Shown here: positions 15,166-23,877 of the stretch, piece by piece | Numbering within the stretch: the stretch's first letter is position 1 | Layout of the letters: each line of letters starts with the position of its first letter | Source: Fidelibacterota bacterium | GTDB lineage: Bacteria > Marinisomatota > Marinisomatia > Marinisomatales > TCS55 | Assembly (NCBI GenBank): GCA_004124535.1 | Contig: SCKQ01000023.1 | Location: forward strand, 1 to 35,273 | Length of the DNA: 35,273 bases | Direction: 5' to 3' | Translations under genes and position numbers: made by a program | Notes under the pieces: model-generated | The model's input: the letters and a program-made list of their open reading frames with translations, nothing else | Databases searched by the model: none | Told to the model about the DNA's origin: nothing

Positions 15166-17226
15166 ATGGGCAGAGACTTCTTCCAAATTCTTTTACCTAT
15201 TTTCATCATCCTTTCTTCTATTGCTGGTAAAAACCTCATAGTGCACGGCAGGTATGACCCGCAGAACAGGGAACTGCTGGATGTAAAATTCTCCGGGAAT
15301 ACCATGATTATTACGGGCAATCTGAACGGGACAGAATTCTATGATATATCCGATTCGTTGAATCCTATTCATCTTGCCAACCTGGAAATACCTTTTGGTA
15401 ACCAAAATCGGGCCTTGCCGAACTTTATCGCTGCAATTTCTGATACCATACTTTATTTATCTTCCCGGCAACGGGGTATTGCAATCGTTAATATTTCGGA
15501 CCCCTCCAACCCCCAATATATTGACATGGTTACTCAACCAGCTGGTTCAAACTACAGCTATGATGGACTAACGGTTCGTGATTCAATTCTATATGCTGCC
15601 GCCCATGAACATGGTGTAATTCTTTTCAATATCAGTTCACCTGAGTTACCCACCTATTATGGCCAGATTAATACGGAAAATGCCTGGGGTACAGCCTTTT
15701 TTGATTCTTTGCTGATTATCATGGATGGTGAATTTGGTTTTAAGATTATGAATATCGCCGACCTCTCTAATCCAATTACAATAGCGGATGTGTTTACAGA
15801 AGGAGCAACAAAGGATATGGCCCTGGATGGAGATCATCTAAACGTAGCAATGGGTAGTGACGGTATTGCCCGCTATGATCTTTCGGACCCTTCCGATCCA
15901 CAATTACTGGCCACCTATAATAGTGCTGGCTTCGCCAATAGAATCGCCCTCTTTAATGGCAAGATTGCCGTTTCTGAATGGCTGGATGTAAAAATCCTAG
16001 AATACAATGGCAGTGAAATCGAACTGGTTGGTTATAAAAATACCGGATATCGCACAATGGCCATCAATACCAAAGGTAATGTCATTTATTCCGCAGAATG
16101 GCGTCATTTACAGGTGCTGGAATACGGATCCATTTCCGGACCAGACCTGGACCTTAGTTCCCACGATATCAGTTTTCCGGAAATAAATATCGGAGAACAA
16201 GATACTATGCTGCTTTACTTAACTAATAATGGCAGCGAATTACTTGTGTTTGATTACGACTATTTTTCCCATGCAGATTTCTCTACTTCAACTGAACTAA
16301 ACACATTAGCCGCTGGAGATTCAATTGTAGTTGATATCATTTACACAAAGTCTGGCCAAAACGCCACGGGCGTGTATAACATTCCATCAAATGACCCTGA
16401 CGAATCTCAATTATCTTGCGATATTTTGGGCAATTATGATGGCGTAAATATTGGTATGACTGCACCAGACTTTACCCTGCCCATTGCAGCCAACGGAACG
16501 GGGAATTTTAACCTCAATCAGCATTGGTCAAGTGCTGGTGAAATTGTGGTTATTGCCTTCTTTTCTCCTGGCTGACCTGTATGCAGTCCGGAGTTATCGG
16601 ACCTGGAAGTTTCAATTTGGCAGGAATACAGTGACGATGTTGTCACCCTCATCGGTATAACTGCAGTTAATGAAGGGCAGATCAGCCAATTTGTGATTGA
16701 TAATGGCCTCACCTTTCCTATTTTAAAGGATACGCGTAGTGGGCCTGGTATCGGTACAGGTGTTATTTATGATCAGTATTATATTCCAAACCAGGGCTCA
16801 CCCTACCCACGGGATTTTATAATCGGGACAGATGGAAATGTGTATTACGTAAATAACGAAATTGATACAGAATACATGATCGCTGTAATAGAAATGCTCT
16901 TGGCTGGAGAAAATGTAAGTATTAAACCTGGAGAGAACATTATCACTCCAGAAATACAATTGGTTAAAGCCTACCCAAATCCATTTAACGGATCCACAAA
17001 CATCATTTATACTTTGTCAAAACCAGGTAATGTATCCATAAATATCTTTGATTTAACCGGTCGACTGGTATCAGGATTCGATCTGGGATTACAGCAAGCT
17101 GGGCGTCAAAATTTGCACTGGTCACCGAGAAACCAGAGGGCCGCGGGATTATCTTCCGGAATGTATATATATCAAATTGAAACGGGTAAAACCATAACTG
17201 ATGGTAAAATGCTGTACCTGAAATAA
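15166..17226 (+). CDS. Secreted selenoprotein candidate: beta-propeller + Ig-like + redoxin (UxxC) + sorting domain, TGA read through at codon 470
   Basis: The frame runs 686 codons with one interruption, a TGA at 16573-16575. Order: signal peptide (about 1-22); LVIVD-type propeller repeats (about 40-325, e.g. 'GIAIVNISDPSNPQYI'); an ASPM/Hydin-like Ig domain (about 328-425, 'INIGEQDTMLLYLTNNG'); an AhpC/TSA-like redoxin domain (about 430-590, starting 'GMTAPDFTLP'); a PNPF sorting domain (about 604-686, ending GKMLYLK). The redoxin active site reads FFSPG-TGA-PVC-SPEL. Relatives have FFSPGCPPCRPEL, so TGA sits exactly at the first Cys of CxxC. The frame after it stays redoxin-like (LIGITAVNEGQI, FPILKD), and a hairpin follows the TGA at SECIS spacing. 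Selenocysteine is the best reading; a Cys-to-stop mutation is the alternative. The protein is probably a surface thiol/peroxide redox enzyme. Its ATG has only a weak ribosome site. A standard caller would report two false genes. Confidence 0.85.
16573..16605 (+). promoter_or_regulatory. Candidate bacterial SECIS element after the in-frame TGA
   Basis: Downstream of TGA (16573-16575), CAGTCCG (16584-16590) pairs with CGGAC-C-TG (16598-16605) with one bulged C. This leaves a 7-base loop GAGTTAT that starts with G, 16 bases after the TGA. A bacterial SECIS is a hairpin inside the coding sequence just after UGA, with a loop G about 16-37 bases downstream, which binds SelB. The fit is visual; no folding energy was computed. 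Confidence 0.55.
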
Positions 17227-17239
17227 AATTTCAGGTTTT
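17216..17239. terminator. Bidirectional terminator overlapping the selenoprotein stop codon
   Basis: ACCTGAAAT (17216-17224) and ATTTCAGGT (17228-17236) form a perfect 9-bp inverted repeat around AAA, followed by a T-run. The TAA stop of the rightward gene (17224-17226) lies at the loop, so the last codons are part of the stem. It lies between convergent genes. Confidence 0.8.
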
Positions 17240-17245
17240 ACTCAC

Positions 17246-17839
17246 TTAGTCTTTGAACTTTATCCCGCAACCCAACGCTTTTGTTGATGCATATTTTATT
17301 GTACTGCCGGTCAGCATCGCATCGATAGCATCGGCGACATATGGTTTTTTCACTTTATGTGGTTTTTTGGCATTATCATCGATTGCACCGCGATAAACCA
17401 GTTGGTCCTCTGCATTGAATAAGTAGACATGGGGTGTCCTGGTAGCACCAAATTCTCGCGCCAGTTTCGCACCGCTATCCATGGCATAATAAAAATTATA
17501 TCCTTTGTCCTTAGCATGCGCTTTCATTTTATCCATGCTATCCACGGAGCCAAAAGTTGTTTCGTTAGAATTCAACGCAATCATACCCACACCTTTAGAC
17601 TGATATTTCTTAGCTAGTTCAACATAGCGATCTTCCCATTTAATAACCCATGGGCAGGTATTGCAGGAAAAAATAACCAAAAGGCCATTCTCTCCCTTTG
17701 CTTCGCCTAATGATACTTTCTTTCCGCTAATATCCATCATTTTTACATCTCCCAGCGGTAAGTCAGAACCGAGATCTAATTCTTCTGCTTGAATACCAAA
17801 GCAAAGTAATAATGTGACTACAAAAATTAACTTTTTCAT
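17246..17839 (-). CDS. Exported thioredoxin-like (redoxin) protein with CxxC
   Basis: The 197-residue product has a signal peptide (MKKLIFVVTLLLCFGIQA) and a thioredoxin/AhpC-TSA-like fold. The active site is FSCNTCPWV (CxxC); 'GVGMIALNSNE', 'REFGATRTPHVYLF' (cis-Pro loop) and 'VYRGAIDDN' follow. It belongs to the group of exported redoxins with 'CNxCPxV'. A late Cys in 'KALGCGIKF' is also present. Its ribosome site (TAGGAGT) is good. It starts 8 bases after the stop of the TlpA-like selenoprotein, so the two are certainly co-transcribed. The pair probably cooperates in reducing or protecting extracytoplasmic thiols. Unlike its partner, this protein keeps ordinary cysteines. Confidence 0.87.
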   Translation of the reverse strand: MKKLIFVVTLLLCFGIQAEELDLGSDLPLGDVKMMDISGKKVSLGEAKGENGLLVIFSCNTCPWVIKWEDRYVELAKKYQSKGVGMIALNSNETTFGSVDSMDKMKAHAKDKGYNFYYAMDSGAKLAREFGATRTPHVYLFNAEDQLVYRGAIDDNAKKPHKVKKPYVADAIDAMLTGSTIKYASTKALGCGIKFKD

Positions 17840-17847
17840 GATGACTC

Positions 17848-18339
17848 CTATAAATTTATTGCTTTTTCTACCGTTTCAATGAAGTGCTTTTCATGTTTTG
17901 AATTTTCCCAATAATCTACTATTGATCCTGATAATTTACCAAACACAATTGTAAAGGGCAGACTGCCAGTCCATTCCCTATGAAAACCATTGATAAATTC
18001 TTCCCCAGGTTGGTCCTTAATATAAGATTGACCACTCACATCCATCGATTTCAGAAAATCTTTTACTTGTTTTTCCTCTTCAAGCCAATCGGCACTTACA
18101 AAAATTACCTTCAGGTCTTGATTGTATTTCTTGCCTAAACTATGAACAAACGGAAACTCCGCCATACAGGGACTTCACCATGTTGCCCATACATTAATCA
18201 AAACCGCTTTTTTTCCCTTCTCTTCCTGTGCAGCAGCAAGTACGTCCTGGGCTGTGGCTCGCTCAAGGTTCAAACGATCACAGCCATAATTAGAAAACAA
18301 CGCTAGGTAAATAACTATTAGTTTTATATTATAATTCAC
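17848..18339 (-). CDS. TlpA-like thioredoxin-fold lipoprotein, candidate selenoprotein with UxxC (TGA at codon 55)
   Basis: Reading through a TGA at 18177-18175 gives 163 residues. The N-terminus is NYNIKLIVIYLALFSNYGC, a plausible lipoprotein signal with lipid Cys. Then come a helix, the strand KKAVLINVWATW, TGA, SPC-MAEFPFVHSL, and 'LKVIFVSADW'. TlpA/ResA proteins read WATWCxPC-xxEFP, so the TGA replaces exactly the first, attacking Cys. The frame has no ATG; GTG at 18339 fits the signal peptide, 27 bases after the aminotransferase stop, with only a weak ribosome site. Without readthrough, only a fragment from the ATG at 18165 would be made, lacking half of the active site and the signal. 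TlpA-like proteins reduce disulfides outside the cytoplasm; Sec would raise reactivity. The cis-Pro region is 'GSLPFTIVFG'. A hairpin follows the TGA. Confidence 0.83.
18141..18177 (-). promoter_or_regulatory. Candidate bacterial SECIS element in the TlpA-like gene
   Basis: On the coding strand, after TGA (18177-18175), CGGA-GTT-TCCG forms a tight hairpin (18161-18151). An outer TATG/CATA pairing (18166-18163 with 18144-18141) extends it. The loop starts with G, 18 bases after the TGA. GGAGTT occurs at the same distance (bases 15-20) after the TGA in the other selenoprotein gene. Part of that match comes from a shared Glu codon of the active-site motif, so it is supportive rather than independent. 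Confidence 0.55.
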
Positions 18340-18366
18340 TAGGTTTCAGAATGCTCTTAGTTAGTG

Positions 18367-19851
18367 CTATTTCAGTAACTGAATCCGTTTACTAGCCGCT
18401 AATTCACCCTGGATCAAGTTACATATATAAATGCCAGATGCTACTGGCTTGCCAAATACATTCTTTCCATCCCACGTTAAAGTATGGCTACCAATACCAA
18501 TGGTACCGCTTACTATGGTTTTAATTTTTCGACCAAGTGTATCATAGATAACCAAGGATACTTTTTCATCACTCAAAGTAGAAAATTTGATCGTACAACT
18601 AGAATTAAATGGATTTGGATATACTGTATGCAATCCGAAAATCGCAGGTTGAATATTATTAACAGTGGTCTGTAAATCCAATGCAGCGGCCAGGGCAGTT
18701 AAAAATCCATTCATTTCATCTACAGTGCCAGTAGATACACGCAAATGCTGAGGCATATCCCAACCAGTCCTAACCTGATAACCGGAATCTGCAAGTGCAT
18801 TCAGAACAGCGCCAGCGTCCGTGCCCGTATCTACCATGATATAATTGGTCTCTGATGGAATATATTGCAGTCCCAAGTCGGTGAAACCAGTGTATAAAAT
18901 CGTTTTCGCATTGATATTAAGAGAAACAGTATCACTGATATGATCCAAATCATCCAAACCAGCAATAGCAGCAGCCTGAGTTGCCCGGCTCACAGTAGCA
19001 TAAAGTTGCGTATCGCTTATTTCGTCAGTTAGTTCAGTTGATGCCAGTGTGTAACCCACTCTTGCCCCAGCCAATCCGTACGCTTTTGATAATGTGCGTA
19101 TAATTACGATGGCAATACCCTGATCTATATAGGGCACACAACTTTCATAGTTTGTTGTCTGGACATATTCATGATAGGCTTCATCAACACACACAACCAC
19201 CCCATCAGGTACCTCAGCTAAGAATGAAGCCATATCATCCTTATTGATTATTCTGGCCAAAGGATTATTGGGATTTACCAATGATATTAATGTTGTATTA
19301 TTTGTAATAGCACTCAGAATTCCATCCAGATCAATAATGTAATTTTCATCCACAGGTACATATACAACCGTAGCACCATTTGCAATCGCCTCATTCGCTA
19401 TTTGTGTATAAGAAGGTGTAGCTGTAATGACTTCATCTCCTGGTCCCAGGAAAGCATCAGCAACTTTTTGGATCATTTCGGTCGCCCCTGCACCCACACA
19501 CACATTGTCCTGATTTAAATCAAAATTATCAGCCACTGCATTTTCCACATTACTATTTAACCAATCTGGATAGCGGTGCGTCAAGGCTGCTTCATCTCGT
19601 AGCGCTGCTAAAGCCAAGGGAGATGGACCAAGCGGATTTTCATTATAACAAATTCGTCCAACATAATCATTAGGATCAATCGTTGAAAATGGTCGTGCAT
19701 GAATTCGGCCGACACCAGGGAGCACCATTGCACTAAATACAGCGGCTGAATGCACAAATTCACGCCTAGAAAATGTTGTTTTACTCAATCCTTTTATCTG
19801 CTTTGAAATTGAGGGAAAAGCGAACCTAGATACTGGCCCGACCCAGAACAT
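18367..19851 (-). CDS. Tat-exported class I/II aminotransferase (histidinol-phosphate aminotransferase-like) with C-terminal sorting domain
   Basis: Residues of about 29-55 are a twin-arginine signal (FSRREFVHSAAVFSAMVLPG). The fold-type I PLP enzyme follows: 'YNENPLGPS' substrate loop, 'GAGATEMIQ', 'VNPNNPLARI', 'VDEAYHEYV', and the PLP lysine in RTLSKAYGLAGARVGY. The last ~85 residues (from about 408) are a YPNPFNSS...KRIQLLK sorting domain. A Tat signal fits a protein that folds with its cofactor before export. A sorting domain on an aminotransferase is unexpected and implies a cell-surface enzyme. The start is uncertain. The ATG at 19851 overlaps the previous gene by 58 bases, and its first 21 residues are not signal-like. 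A TTG at 19788, just after that gene's stop, is the likelier start. The usual biosynthetic role is improbable outside the cell; the substrate is unknown. Confidence 0.85.
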   Translation of the reverse strand: MFWVGPVSRFAFPSISKQIKGLSKTTFSRREFVHSAAVFSAMVLPGVGRIHARPFSTIDPNDYVGRICYNENPLGPSPLALAALRDEAALTHRYPDWLNSNVENAVADNFDLNQDNVCVGAGATEMIQKVADAFLGPGDEVITATPSYTQIANEAIANGATVVYVPVDENYIIDLDGILSAITNNTTLISLVNPNNPLARIINKDDMASFLAEVPDGVVVCVDEAYHEYVQTTNYESCVPYIDQGIAIVIIRTLSKAYGLAGARVGYTLASTELTDEISDTQLYATVSRATQAAAIAGLDDLDHISDTVSLNINAKTILYTGFTDLGLQYIPSETNYIMVDTGTDAGAVLNALADSGYQVRTGWDMPQHLRVSTGTVDEMNGFLTALAAALDLQTTVNNIQPAIFGLHTVYPNPFNSSCTIKFSTLSDEKVSLVIYDTLGRKIKTIVSGTIGIGSHTLTWDGKNVFGKPVASGIYICNLIQGELAASKRIQLLK

Positions 19852-20822
19852 ACAGGTGTAAAATCCGGTATATTATCAGGTATGTTATCAAAATCATCAT
19901 TAATCTTATCATAAACTTCAGTCTTTGAAGCAAAACTATAGGCGGGAGGAATAAAGTAATTGATTGTTAAGATATTTGGGTCGTAAATAAAATGATTAAG
20001 CGAGTCAACACCTAATTCCAAAGTGAAATAAACAAGAAAGGAATCATTTTCTTCATTCATAAAAGAGTAAGAATAAAATTCACCAGATGAATCAATTTCT
20101 ATATTAAAGGTATGAGTGAAAAAACAGGAAGTACCCTCATTAGGATAATAGGGTACACCATCACATTTTCCTTCCCAATCTCCGAAAGTAAAGTAAGCCC
20201 CGGCATCAGGAAAAAATATTAATGCGGAATCATGGTCTGTTCCCCTATCAACAATATCCCATGTTATTATTGTGTCACCTGAGGTAGTATCTATTGTAAA
20301 CCCGATAGTATCTAACCAGGTACACTCATCTTTTAATTCCCATAAACCCTTGAATAAGTAAAGATCCTCTAAAGACGCTGTTGTGCCGCCGGTGGTATCC
20401 ACGCAGGGTGAACAACTGTTGTAGCATACTATATCCAGAATTAAAGAATCATTATCAGGTATTTCCAACCAGCGATTACCTGTACCAGATAAGGCGCAAG
20501 GTAAAGTATCTATTACTTCTGCATTCCCACCCAGAACATTACTATTTAGATAAATATATTGGACTGTATCTCCGATGGCACAGGAAAGTGTTACTTCATA
20601 TACGCCATCATCATTTGAATCCAACATTTCTTCAATAGAACCATTGGGGGATTCCATTGTGCCGGCAATATGTACACCATTAGTGGATACAGTTTCGTTG
20701 CCCATATCAACTCTGAATGTCACGTTGGCTTCTGTAGAGGATTCTCCATTACCATTACAAGAGGGATAAAACAGTAAAGAAAATAGCGAAATAGTAAGTA
20801 CGAAAAATTTTATCCGAGGCAT
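19794..20822 (-). CDS. Lipoprotein with an N-terminal CBM20/48-like beta-sandwich
   Basis: The 342-residue product begins MPRIKFFVLTISLFSLLFYP, then SC, a lipoprotein signal. Residues of about 33-105 contain 'VTFRVDMGNETVSTNGVHIA' and 'DDGVYEVTLSCAIGDTVQYI'. This resembles the starch-binding-like sandwich repeats common in FCB surface proteins. The rest (about 140-340) is acidic, Asp/Thr-rich and strand-like, with cysteine pairs; I do not recognise it. It is followed by the aminotransferase with overlapping or abutting reading frames (stop at 19794), so the two are co-translated and may act together at the surface. Confidence 0.7.
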   Translation of the reverse strand: MPRIKFFVLTISLFSLLFYPSCNGNGESSTEANVTFRVDMGNETVSTNGVHIAGTMESPNGSIEEMLDSNDDGVYEVTLSCAIGDTVQYIYLNSNVLGGNAEVIDTLPCALSGTGNRWLEIPDNDSLILDIVCYNSCSPCVDTTGGTTASLEDLYLFKGLWELKDECTWLDTIGFTIDTTSGDTIITWDIVDRGTDHDSALIFFPDAGAYFTFGDWEGKCDGVPYYPNEGTSCFFTHTFNIEIDSSGEFYSYSFMNEENDSFLVYFTLELGVDSLNHFIYDPNILTINYFIPPAYSFASKTEVYDKINDDFDNIPDNIPDFTPVCSGSGQYLGSLFPQFQSR

Positions 20823-20873
20823 AGACTGAATCTAATAAATTAAACAAAAATTATGTATACCGGAATCAAAATG

Positions 20874-21758
20874 TCAATTTTCAGTTGCTAAATCAATCGC
20901 CTTTCTTGCTGCGCTGATATAATCAGGGTTTGATCCGCAGCAGGCACCGACCACATTGGCGCCAGAAGTAAGATATTTGTTGATTTCATTGGCAAATTCT
21001 TCAATGGTTAACTTTTCCTCAATGACCCCTTCCTTGGTTGGCATTGCCGCACCTACATTTGGATAAACACCCCAGAGACCTTTCCAATTCGTCAAAAGTA
21101 CATCAACAGCCTGCGCTGTTATACTACACAGGTTGCAGTTCAATAATACCATTTCAATCCCGTAGTCTTTTATGTCAGGGAGAACATTTGTTAAATCAGT
21201 CCCATCAAGTAATGCATTGCCATTTTTCAAAATCAGACTTAACCAGCGTGGTATTTGTAGATCCCCCGTCACAGATAACGCAGTCTTTATTTCCGGCCAG
21301 CAGCCCATTGTTTCAAACAACAGGGCATCTACACCAGCATCCTGCAACCAAATGGCAAGTTCTCTGAATTCTCTTTGCGCAAATTCAACACCCGGAAATA
21401 GTTCAGGTTCATAGCAATCTTCCAGAGGCGCAATAGATCCAGCAACAATAATACCATCTCCTGCAGCTTGTCTGGCCAATTTCACTGCCATTTCAAGACT
21501 TTCATGGGATCTCAGTCTCGCTTCATGCTCTGCATATCTATTATTTCTATATGCTCTTGGGGTGGTACGAAAAGTGTTCGTTGTTAAAATATCTGCACCA
21601 CCTGTTAAATATGCTTTATGTATTTTTCGTACATAGTCAGGGTGGGTGAGATTTATGTCACCAGACCAAATCGGTAATGGTAAATCAAGTCCGACACGCA
21701 TCAGCTCCGTACCCATCGCACCATCCAGTAATCGAACTTGATTATTGGAGCTGGTCAT
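20874..21758 (-). CDS. Homocysteine S-methyltransferase family protein
   Basis: These enzymes move a methyl group from S-methylmethionine, betaine or a similar donor to homocysteine, making methionine. The zinc ligands are all present: Cys208 in LLNCN and the Cys273-Cys274 pair in GACCGSNP. 'LLDGAMGTEL' and 'TTNTFRTTPRAY' are family landmarks, and 294 residues is the usual length for single-domain MmuM-type proteins. The donor cannot be deduced. It lies 19 bases after the acylase gene and 51 bases before the lipoprotein gene, in the same direction. Confidence 0.9.
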   Translation of the reverse strand: MTSSNNQVRLLDGAMGTELMRVGLDLPLPIWSGDINLTHPDYVRKIHKAYLTGGADILTTNTFRTTPRAYRNNRYAEHEARLRSHESLEMAVKLARQAAGDGIIVAGSIAPLEDCYEPELFPGVEFAQREFRELAIWLQDAGVDALLFETMGCWPEIKTALSVTGDLQIPRWLSLILKNGNALLDGTDLTNVLPDIKDYGIEMVLLNCNLCSITAQAVDVLLTNWKGLWGVYPNVGAAMPTKEGVIEEKLTIEEFANEINKYLTSGANVVGACCGSNPDYISAARKAIDLATEN

Positions 21759-21777
21759 AGTTAAAGAAGCATATATA

Positions 21778-23877
21778 TTAGGGTCTGATAGGTTTCATTA
21801 TTTCTTTGGAAAATAGTTCGGCCTGGTCATCATAATGCGTAGAGGATTCAACACTCGTACTGGCACCAAACTGGTGGATACTTTCTGCACGGACATTACC
21901 GTTTGCATCCCATTCAACAAATTGTATATAGCAATCACCAGCCACACCTTTCATGATATTTTCATCATTTTTTGTGTAAATGGCCCGGAGCATATCTGGA
22001 CCACCAGCTAGAGGAAGGTCTGCCGTACCATGACGCAAACGCTGCACCTCTCCCAACGGTACATCAATACGACCATAATTAGTGGTCAGGAATTCTACTG
22101 CCGCAGCCAACTTTTCTACAATTTTATCATAATCGTAGGTGTATTTCTCAGGATTGAAACCGACATGACGAAATGTCAAGAAACCCAGTGCCGCAGCCCT
22201 ATTTTCCAATTCACCAGAAAAATCCCAGCTATTTAATAAATCTATTCCTGGCTTCAATTCTTTCCTTATGGTCTTGGAATCCTTGATAAATTTTCTCAAC
22301 ACTTCAACCACCAATGACTCCTGAGAATATTTTTTATCATATTTATACCTGAGAAACTCCTCACGGGTAATACTTTTATCCTGGCCATATAGCTCCAATG
22401 CTCTCAGCGCACGATTTGTCTGGTGCATATCCACGCCAGCATAGGCTGGCAGGCGATCGGGAAAATCGGAGGGATCATCGGTGCAAAGATAGGGCGTATT
22501 ATTACAATTATAGATAAAGCCTCCCGGCGGATTTTCGATTTGCGGCAAATCCTCAAAAGGCAGGTATTCAGTCCACAAATATACGGACGTATCGCCCGGG
22601 ACTATGCTTCTCCAATCCAGATCAGGATGACGTTTTGGTATTCGGGCATTATAAACAAAATAGATATTGCCTGATTTATCCGCATAACCAGTATTAAACA
22701 TTGGAATAGAATTTATGGCCATTGCTTTTTTGAATTCTGTCAGGTTGTGAGCACGATTCATACGATACCATTGTTCAATGAGTCGGAGATCTCCCATGGA
22801 GGCATACCGAATGGCGTAAGTCCCGTGGTCCGTTTTCAAGACCGGTCCATGGATAGACCTGTATAAATCTCTTTTCACTTTCCAGGATAATGGCCCCAGA
22901 ATTTTAACTTTAATTTTTGTTTTCTTGACTTCCAGGTCACGCCAATTACCATCATACCAGTATTGATTTTCATTATCAGGATTAATTGTAAGATGGTAAA
23001 CATCGATAAGATCAGGATCATTAATAGTATGGCCCCATCCCAGGTCAGGATTATGGCCTACGAACCCGACCGGTGACCCCGGAAAAAGACCCGCTACCAT
23101 GTCCCAGCCATCATCACTGGAAATATGTGCTTCATACCATGCTACGGGGCCGCTCCAGGGCTGGTGGCTATTCACCATTAAGCGTGTATATCCATCGGCA
23201 CTTCTTTTTGGGGCTACAGCTATGACATTGCTGGCCAGCATCTGCATTGGATCTTTTTCCTCTTCCGGGCCGAGACCGATCAGCGTTGGTGGTTCTGCGC
23301 GCATTAGTTTTCTAATAACACCACCAAAACCATAAAATAATGGTGTACGATGCATAAAACCAGCAACTATATCAATGCCCTGTACTGGATATAGTTTTTT
23401 GTAGGCAGCTTTTGGATTATCCTTGACATAGAGGTTTATACCAGCGGCATAACCATCACATACATCACGGACATCAGCAGGCACCTCATTAATGTACCTT
23501 TTATCTAAACCATCCCAAATACCAATAACATGTACATAATAATCATTGGCAATATTTTCGATGCCTTTTACACCTGTTCCCTTTCCTTTTAACAAATCAA
23601 AAAATCCCTTAATGGATTTCAATTTCACGCCATATAATTGACCAAGCATACCTCGCGACGCCACAAGGACATTTTGAATTGTCTTGAAATCATCCTGCGC
23701 ATGGGCATAGGCCAGACCAAAAGCAGCATCTCCATCCGATCGACCATGGACATGGGGCACGCCCCAATTATCCCGGTTGATTGTAGCCTTATATTTCCCG
23801 TCATTTATAATTATTGCATCTTGGGCAACAAGTACGGAAGTAAATATTAATAGTATAAATTTTGTGCTAATTCTCAT
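21778..23877 (-). CDS. Penicillin-acylase-family amidohydrolase (Ntn hydrolase), exported
   Basis: The precursor should split itself into alpha and beta chains, with the new N-terminal residue of the beta chain as nucleophile. There is a signal peptide (about 1-19), then an alpha chain with 'RDNWGVPHVHGRSDGDAAFG' (family hallmark). Ser216 in MLA-SNVIAVAP is the predicted nucleophile at the processing site. 'LMVNSHQPWSGPVAWYEAH' and 'FVGHNPDLGWGHT' follow. Its 699 residues fit the family. Relatives cleave N-acyl groups from acyl-homoserine lactones, N-acyl amino acids or beta-lactams, and the specificity is unknown here. Its ATG overlaps the TGA of the upstream TPP-enzyme gene (ATGA), so the two are translationally coupled. 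Confidence 0.9.
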   Translation of the reverse strand: MRISTKFILLIFTSVLVAQDAIIINDGKYKATINRDNWGVPHVHGRSDGDAAFGLAYAHAQDDFKTIQNVLVASRGMLGQLYGVKLKSIKGFFDLLKGKGTGVKGIENIANDYYVHVIGIWDGLDKRYINEVPADVRDVCDGYAAGINLYVKDNPKAAYKKLYPVQGIDIVAGFMHRTPLFYGFGGVIRKLMRAEPPTLIGLGPEEEKDPMQMLASNVIAVAPKRSADGYTRLMVNSHQPWSGPVAWYEAHISSDDGWDMVAGLFPGSPVGFVGHNPDLGWGHTINDPDLIDVYHLTINPDNENQYWYDGNWRDLEVKKTKIKVKILGPLSWKVKRDLYRSIHGPVLKTDHGTYAIRYASMGDLRLIEQWYRMNRAHNLTEFKKAMAINSIPMFNTGYADKSGNIYFVYNARIPKRHPDLDWRSIVPGDTSVYLWTEYLPFEDLPQIENPPGGFIYNCNNTPYLCTDDPSDFPDRLPAYAGVDMHQTNRALRALELYGQDKSITREEFLRYKYDKKYSQESLVVEVLRKFIKDSKTIRKELKPGIDLLNSWDFSGELENRAAALGFLTFRHVGFNPEKYTYDYDKIVEKLAAAVEFLTTNYGRIDVPLGEVQRLRHGTADLPLAGGPDMLRAIYTKNDENIMKGVAGDCYIQFVEWDANGNVRAESIHQFGASTSVESSTHYDDQAELFSKEIMKPIRP

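Noticed and set aside
16693..17226. Separate gene starting at the ATG 16693
   Set aside because: It begins in the middle of the redoxin fold, has no ribosome site, and is in frame with the upstream gene through the TGA.
17848..18165. Separate 105-residue gene starting at the ATG 18165
   Set aside because: It would start inside the thioredoxin active site just after its second Cys; the frame upstream has the missing motif and a signal peptide.
16573..18177. Genome-wide recoding of TGA (to Trp or Gly) as explanation for the in-frame TGAs
   Set aside because: TGA is the natural stop of greA, the short-chain dehydrogenase and the TPP enzyme in this window, and Trp is encoded by TGG throughout, including next to the TGA in WATW.
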